From positions 62,001 through 126,000 of the forward strand of contig CALUVW010000001.1 in the NCBI GenBank assembly GCA_944324315.1: a DNA stretch of 64,000 nucleotides, in the 5' to 3' direction. The DNA comes from Candidatus Gastranaerophilales bacterium (lineage in GTDB: Bacteria; Cyanobacteriota; Vampirovibrionia; Gastranaerophilales; Gastranaerophilaceae). A program made the translations under genes and the position numbers. Below are positions 59,966 to 64,000 of this stretch, one piece after another; the first letter of the stretch is position 1, and every line of letters starts with the position of its first letter. Under the pieces are notes generated by a model that ran no database searches, had not been told where the DNA came from, and saw only the letters and a program-made list of their open reading frames with translations.

Positions 59966-60838
59966 ATGAAAAATATTGTTGTTTATACAGATAAAAATGA
60001 ATCAAAACTCGCAGATGTTCTGGCACAGATTGATGATACCAATGTTAGAATTGAAAATGCCGAAAATCTCAAAGATTACGAAACTCTAAACCCGGGACTT
60101 GTAGTTGTTGAAAGTGTTCCGAATATCAAAGATGTTTTAATGACAACAAAATTTAAAGCTCCTACACTTTTTGTCGGAGATGTTTTCAAAGGTACAACAG
60201 TCAGAGCGGTTATTTTTGATTTTATAAAAACTCCCGTTGACAATATGGAACTTGTAATAAGAGCTAATGCTCTATTGAAATACAAAGAGTTGAGAGATAA
60301 ATTAAAAGTTGTATCAACAACAGATGAATTAACAGGACTTCATAACAGAAAATATATGCAGGAACGTCTTGATCAGGAAATTTCCCGAGCACGACGTTAC
60401 GGAACCAAACTTTCCTGCCTGCTTTTTGACCTTGACTTTTTCAAAGTAGTAAACGATATTTACGGTTACGAATGGGGTGATGTTCTTCTTCGTTCTATCG
60501 CTGATAAATTAAAACAGCTTATCAGAAAAGAAGATATCCTTACCCGATACGGCGATGAAGAATTTTTACTTATCCTGCCTAATACTTCTGAAGAAAATGC
60601 ATTCTTGTTTGCAGAAAGATTTAGAAAAGATATTGAAAGAATGGAATTTATCCCTGCAGGTGAAGAAGAAAGACATCCGATTACAATATCAGGTGGAATT
60701 TCAACTTATCCTTGCATTGAAAATACTGAAGAAGATGCAAACACAATAATCCGTTATGCAGAACACGCATTATACAATGCTAAAAAACGCGGAAAAAATA
60801 AAATTGTTCAATTCTCACAATTAAACTTAGGCGAATAG
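59966..60838 (+). CDS. Receiver-like/GGDEF protein with altered GGDEF motif
   Basis: 290 residues. Residues 1-110 form a degenerate receiver-like domain lacking a clear phosphoacceptor context. The GGDEF domain follows: TTDELTGLHNRKYMQERLDQE, SCLLFDLDFFKVVNDIYGYEWGD and RYGDEEFLLILP. The active-site loop reads GDEEF (residues 196-200) where GG(D/E)EF is expected, so diguanylate cyclase activity is doubtful, while the RxxD inhibitory site (RKED) is in place. It may act as a c-di-GMP-binding effector. Confidence 0.88.
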   Translation: MKNIVVYTDKNESKLADVLAQIDDTNVRIENAENLKDYETLNPGLVVVESVPNIKDVLMTTKFKAPTLFVGDVFKGTTVRAVIFDFIKTPVDNMELVIRANALLKYKELRDKLKVVSTTDELTGLHNRKYMQERLDQEISRARRYGTKLSCLLFDLDFFKVVNDIYGYEWGDVLLRSIADKLKQLIRKEDILTRYGDEEFLLILPNTSEENAFLFAERFRKDIERMEFIPAGEEERHPITISGGISTYPCIENTEEDANTIIRYAEHALYNAKKRGKNKIVQFSQLNLGE

Positions 60839-61129
60839 GAGCGTAGCCGCTCCACCCATAATTGCTTACGACTATGCATAAGCCGCTTATTTAAGTATTC
60901 TTACATACTTAAAGATATTCTTGTTATCGCTTTGTTCGGGCAATGCACTCGGGTAGCATTGTCATTCCGAACTCGTTTCGGAATCTCCTTATCCCTCGCA
61001 CCTGTTTTGCTTTATATAAATTGATTACGTTAGAAGAAGCGTAGCCGCTCCATCTGTGACAGCTTACGGGATTGCATAAGACGCTTTTATAAGTGTTCTA
61101 AAATACTTAAAAGATATTATTATTGTCGC
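60838..61129. repeat. Tandem pair of ~95-bp repeats with an intervening GTCATTCCGAA element
   Basis: 60838-60930 and 61036-61129 align along their length: GGAGCGTAGCCGCTCCA / GAAGCGTAGCCGCTCCA at the left, GCATAAG...CGCTT in the middle, and TACTTAAAGATATT...GTTATCGC / TACTTAAAAGATATT...TTGTCGC at the right. Between them lies ATTGTCATTCCGAACTCGTTTCGGAATCT. The block starts inside the GGDEF stop codon and ends at the stop of the convergent gene; no gene is visible inside. Confidence 0.75.
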
Positions 61130-61885
61130 TTAGCTAACTGACTTCTGGTTAACCCCGTAGCCGAACATTGCAAAGTCGTATTTAATCGGATCTTCAGGAT
61201 CAAATTTACGTAAATTTTCAGTAATTTCCAGTACTGATTTAAAATCATTCGCATTACGTGTTAAAAGTCCCATTTCACGTGAAAGTCTAGCAACATGTGT
61301 GTCAAGAGGGATTAAAAGTTCAGAAGGTGTCATAAAATCCCACAAACCGAAATCCACAGGGCCCTTGCGCACCATCCAGCGAATATACATGCACATACGT
61401 TTCATTGCACTGCCCTTGCGTGCATCAGGTATCATAAACTTAAAACCCTGCGAGGTATTATCTTTTGCGTGTGAATAAAAATAATCAGTAATAGGAATAA
61501 ACATATTATCTTGAACAGGATTTTTATAGCCGTAGTTGAAAAGTTCTTCTAATCCGCCGCTTTTGGAATATAAATCCCTGAGTATAATAAAAATCTGTGC
61601 AAAATCTTCAGGTTTTCCGAAACGGTAATTAAAATCCCCGAGAATTTCCGGTTCAAAATTCAAGATAAAATTTAACGGCTCATTCTGCGCAATCTCAAAA
61701 AGAGTATCCAGTTTTTTTAAAAAAACTTCACGCCTGCCATAAGCCACAAGAGAGGCAATAAAACCTGCTATTTCAATATCTTTTTTTTCCGTAAATCTGT
61801 TCGGAACACGAACAGGATCGTCTTTTATAAAATCTGCTGTTTCATAAGTTTCAGCCAGTTTATCAATTTCGAGTTTAGTTATCAT
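61130..61885 (-). CDS. TIGR02757/DUF2400-family protein
   Basis: 251 residues. DPVRVPNRFTEKKDIEIAGFIASLVAYGRR, KGSAMKRMCMYIRWMVRK, DFGLWDFMTPSELLIPLDTHVARLSREMGL and DFAMFGYGV are the conserved blocks of this family of unknown function. The helix-hairpin-like LDTHVAR block is reminiscent of DNA glycosylase-type domains, which is only a hint. Its start overlaps tadA by 11 bp, so it is in the kinase-tadA operon. Confidence 0.88.
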   Translation of the reverse strand: MITKLEIDKLAETYETADFIKDDPVRVPNRFTEKKDIEIAGFIASLVAYGRREVFLKKLDTLFEIAQNEPLNFILNFEPEILGDFNYRFGKPEDFAQIFIILRDLYSKSGGLEELFNYGYKNPVQDNMFIPITDYFYSHAKDNTSQGFKFMIPDARKGSAMKRMCMYIRWMVRKGPVDFGLWDFMTPSELLIPLDTHVARLSREMGLLTRNANDFKSVLEITENLRKFDPEDPIKYDFAMFGYGVNQKSVS

Positions 61886-62300
61886 TTCGCAGCTCCTTGA
61901 AATAATCTTTTAATATCTTATCACATTCTTCTTCCATAATTCCGCCGTAAACTTTCATCTTTGAATTAGCAAGTTTTCTCACATCTATAACTGACCCTAA
62001 TGCCCCGTAGTTGTGGTCGTATGAGCCAAAATATACAGCTTTCATTCTTGCCGCAACTATCGCCCACGCGCACATCGGACATGGTTCGAGTGTCACATAC
62101 ATCTCGCAGTCATCCAGCCGCCAGCGGCCGAGTTTTTGTTCTGCTTCTCGTATGGCAAGAATTTCAGCATGTGCAGTTACATCCTGCGTTGTTTCTTTCT
62201 GGTTAAAAGTTTCCGCAATAACTTCATTATCTTTTATAATCAATGCTCCTACAGGAATTTCTCCCTTTGCTCTTTTAGCAAGTTTTACTGCGCGCTCCAT
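61875..62300 (-). CDS. tadA: tRNA adenosine(34) deaminase
   Basis: 141 residues. HAE (44-46) and PCPMC (73-77) supply the zinc ligands and catalytic Glu; GEIPVGALIIKDNEVIAE and YGALGSVIDV are further TadA blocks. Converts A34 to inosine in tRNA-Arg(ACG). The ATG follows the TAA of the upstream kinase gene directly, with GGAG inside that gene, so translation is coupled. Confidence 0.93.
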   Translation of the reverse strand: MERAVKLAKRAKGEIPVGALIIKDNEVIAETFNQKETTQDVTAHAEILAIREAEQKLGRWRLDDCEMYVTLEPCPMCAWAIVAARMKAVYFGSYDHNYGALGSVIDVRKLANSKMKVYGGIMEEECDKILKDYFKELRNDN

Positions 62301-63974
62301 TTATACAGTCTCCGAAACTTTAGCAAGTTTAAAAGTTAATTCAACACAAAAACCGCAGTTTTTATCACTATGCAATTCAATTTCACCGTTCATAGCTTCA
62401 ACCAAACCTTTTACGATAAATAAGCCCAAACCTGTGCCACGTGTAGTTCTTGTTGTATTATCATCAAGTCTTATAAATTTCTCAAACAATTTATTCAGTT
62501 TTTTAGGTGGGATAACTTCGCAATCATTTTTTACATATAACTTAACCGTATTTTCTGAAATTGCGGAATCTACAACTATTTTGGAACCTTCCGACGCATA
62601 CTTAGCAGCATTTTCCAGAAGATTAACAAACACTTGAAGCATCCTGTCTTTATCGGCGTCAACAAGCGGAAAATCTTCTCTCAGATTAAACACTATTTCC
62701 ATATTTCTTTTATTTTTAATTAAAATACGTGATTCTTCAAGGATTTCCGGTATCCAGACCTGTTCAGATTTTGTCCTTAAACGCATACCTTCGATATCAG
62801 GAATTGTAAGCAAATCTTCAATCAAACGTTTCAAACGTTCAGATTGCTCTTTTATTATTCTCAATGATTTTTGTCTTGTTTCCTCATCAATTTTAATATC
62901 CTGTCGCATTAATCTTGACGTGTAACCCTGAATGCTGGTCAAAGGAGTTCTGAGCTCATGGCTTACTGTATCAATAAGGTTTGAACGAAATTCGTTTAGC
63001 TGTTTTAATTCAACGTTATTTTTTTTCAATTGAATATAAGATTTATGAATCTCTGTTGCCATACGGTTAAATTCAAAAGCGAGGAATATAATTTCATGCG
63101 GCGTAAATGCAGTTGTCAAAAGTCTTATCTGACGCTCGTAATTACCTTTTGAAATAGCAATAATCCCTTTAAACAACTGTCTTATATTAATATAAAGATA
63201 GTACGTATATAATCCAACAACAAAAATAATTGCAAATGTTGCAAAAAGGCATGACAAAATAATTTTTAAACTGTTATTTGTAATCGCTTTTTTAGTAACT
63301 TTTTCTGTTGTATTAACTATAATTGTAATTTCAGGATCAACCTTTGAAACATATACAAGCGGCTGATTTTTTACATCACCGAAAATTACGGGTTTGTTCT
63401 TTTTCAATTTTTCCGGCAATAAAGAAATTGTTTTTTTGTAAGCTTCCGGTGTATAATTATGCTCTGCAATCAAGTCTCCGTCGCCTGTCAAAACATAAAT
63501 CTGCCTCTTATCATCTGCTATTGAACGAAACAATTCATCTTTTACTGCATCAAGTTTATATGTTGCGACCAGATACTGATTGTCAGAAATTTTGAGAGGA
63601 AACGTAGCTTTTTTATTAAGTGTGTTTTGTCTGTCAATATCTTGCAGTTTTGACTCATCAACAAGTTCCAAATCTTCACAATCAGGAAGAGTTTTCGCAA
63701 CAGAATCCAAATAAACATTCTTTGCTTTTTGAGTTGGGAAATATTGAAGTGCAAAAACAGCCTGTTCAAGATTACTAGTTACGGTTTTGTTAAAAAAATC
63801 AATCTCATCAGAAACCATATTAGCTATCAAAACAGCAGATTCTCGCAATTGATACCTCATGGACTGCTGGTTAATATTATTTATAATAAAACCGCTTATA
63901 GACATAGGAACAATTACGGCAAACACAAATACTATTGCAATCTGTTCAACAATCTTCAAATGTTTTCCAAACAT
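62301..63974 (-). CDS. Membrane sensor histidine kinase with extracytoplasmic domain
   Basis: 557 residues. Two membrane helices (about 13-35 and 228-252) bracket a periplasmic sensor that resembles a Cache domain (LPDCEDLELVDE; IYVLTGDGDLIAEHNY). A HAMP-like linker (255-305), HisKA with His339 in DTVSHELRTPLTSIQGY, and HATPase with NLLENAAKYA and GTGLGLFIVKGL follow. First visible gene of an operon with tadA; any response regulator would lie beyond the window edge. Confidence 0.92.
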   Translation of the reverse strand: MFGKHLKIVEQIAIVFVFAVIVPMSISGFIINNINQQSMRYQLRESAVLIANMVSDEIDFFNKTVTSNLEQAVFALQYFPTQKAKNVYLDSVAKTLPDCEDLELVDESKLQDIDRQNTLNKKATFPLKISDNQYLVATYKLDAVKDELFRSIADDKRQIYVLTGDGDLIAEHNYTPEAYKKTISLLPEKLKKNKPVIFGDVKNQPLVYVSKVDPEITIIVNTTEKVTKKAITNNSLKIILSCLFATFAIIFVVGLYTYYLYINIRQLFKGIIAISKGNYERQIRLLTTAFTPHEIIFLAFEFNRMATEIHKSYIQLKKNNVELKQLNEFRSNLIDTVSHELRTPLTSIQGYTSRLMRQDIKIDEETRQKSLRIIKEQSERLKRLIEDLLTIPDIEGMRLRTKSEQVWIPEILEESRILIKNKRNMEIVFNLREDFPLVDADKDRMLQVFVNLLENAAKYASEGSKIVVDSAISENTVKLYVKNDCEVIPPKKLNKLFEKFIRLDDNTTRTTRGTGLGLFIVKGLVEAMNGEIELHSDKNCGFCVELTFKLAKVSETV

Positions 63975-63979
63975 AAAAT

Positions 63980-64000
63980 CTAACCTTCACCGAACGGCGT
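63980..64000 (-). CDS. Possible 3' end of an upstream gene (window edge)
   Basis: On the reverse strand a frame from the window edge ends TPFGEG-TAG at 63980-63982, six bases before the kinase ATG. The AAGG of the kinase ribosome-binding site lies inside it. Too short to identify. Confidence 0.25.
   Translation of the reverse strand, partial: TPFGEG

Noticed and set aside
60838-61129. CRISPR array
   Set aside because: Only two long degenerate copies occur, separated by unrelated sequence; there are no short regular repeats or spacers and no cas genes.
62011-62637. 208-codon forward frame
   Set aside because: Shadow of tadA and the sensor kinase, both of which have complete catalytic motifs.

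Overview
The window is an AT-rich bacterial chromosome segment that most resembles a gut Gastranaerophilales (Vampirovibrionia, 'Melainabacteria', the non-photosynthetic sisters of Cyanobacteria). The grounds are prepilins with the N-terminal signature AFTLAEVLITLGIIGVV, outer-membrane machinery (MlaA-, TolC- and TonB-like proteins), a DprA-like nucleotide-binding protein and a BioY of the kind seen in Cyanobacteria, and many small lineage-specific proteins without recognisable relatives. This assignment is inference from protein signatures; there is no rRNA in the window. Layout: 1-8 kb holds a partial beta-lactamase-fold serine hydrolase, a HIT protein, a frameshifted calpain-like protease, speE, rseP, a HEAT-repeat protein and a DprA-like protein. 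8-15 kb holds pcrA, a prepilin facing a small regulator-like gene, a three-module TonB-like protein and ffh. 15-19 kb is accessory: interspersed repeats, tRNA-Ser(UGA), a transposase-like HTH protein, a parDE module, a CheR-like methyltransferase, and sugE under a guanidine-I (ykkC) riboswitch. 19-25 kb is a complete RND efflux operon (adaptor, pump, TolC-like). 25-29.6 kb has a MNT-type nucleotidyltransferase, an MlaA-serine hydrolase fusion and a second prepilin. 29.6-35.7 kb is the least conventional part: a TonB-like protein, two 5'-truncated genes fused head to head, and a tight six-gene operon (VWA protein, FHA-like multi-pass membrane protein, TonB-like protein, two tiny membrane proteins, zinc-ribbon TonB-like protein). 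35.8-64 kb is mostly housekeeping (dxr, ROK kinase, holA-holB, hpf, mntP, ubiE, hsp20, gamma-glutamylcysteine synthetase, rsmA-ispE, bioY-rimI, tadA) with two sensor kinases, a GGDEF protein and small XRE/LuxR-type regulators. How the genes connect: dxr and ispE are two steps of the MEP isoprenoid pathway; holA/holB are clamp-loader subunits; the RND operon plus SugE give export capacity; MlaA and the TonB-like proteins point to envelope traffic. Recurrent themes are (i) homopolymer tracts of exactly ten bases that break reading frames at three loci, (ii) small regulators in divergent pairs with repeated operator-like sites, often 20-21 bp apart, (iii) promoters whose -10 box lies 6-7 bp before the ATG, implying leaderless mRNAs, and (iv) several families of intergenic inverted repeats. 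The best candidate for an undescribed system is the VWA/FHA/TonB-like operon at 31.3-35.7 kb. All coordinates were read by eye; no alignment or database search was run.
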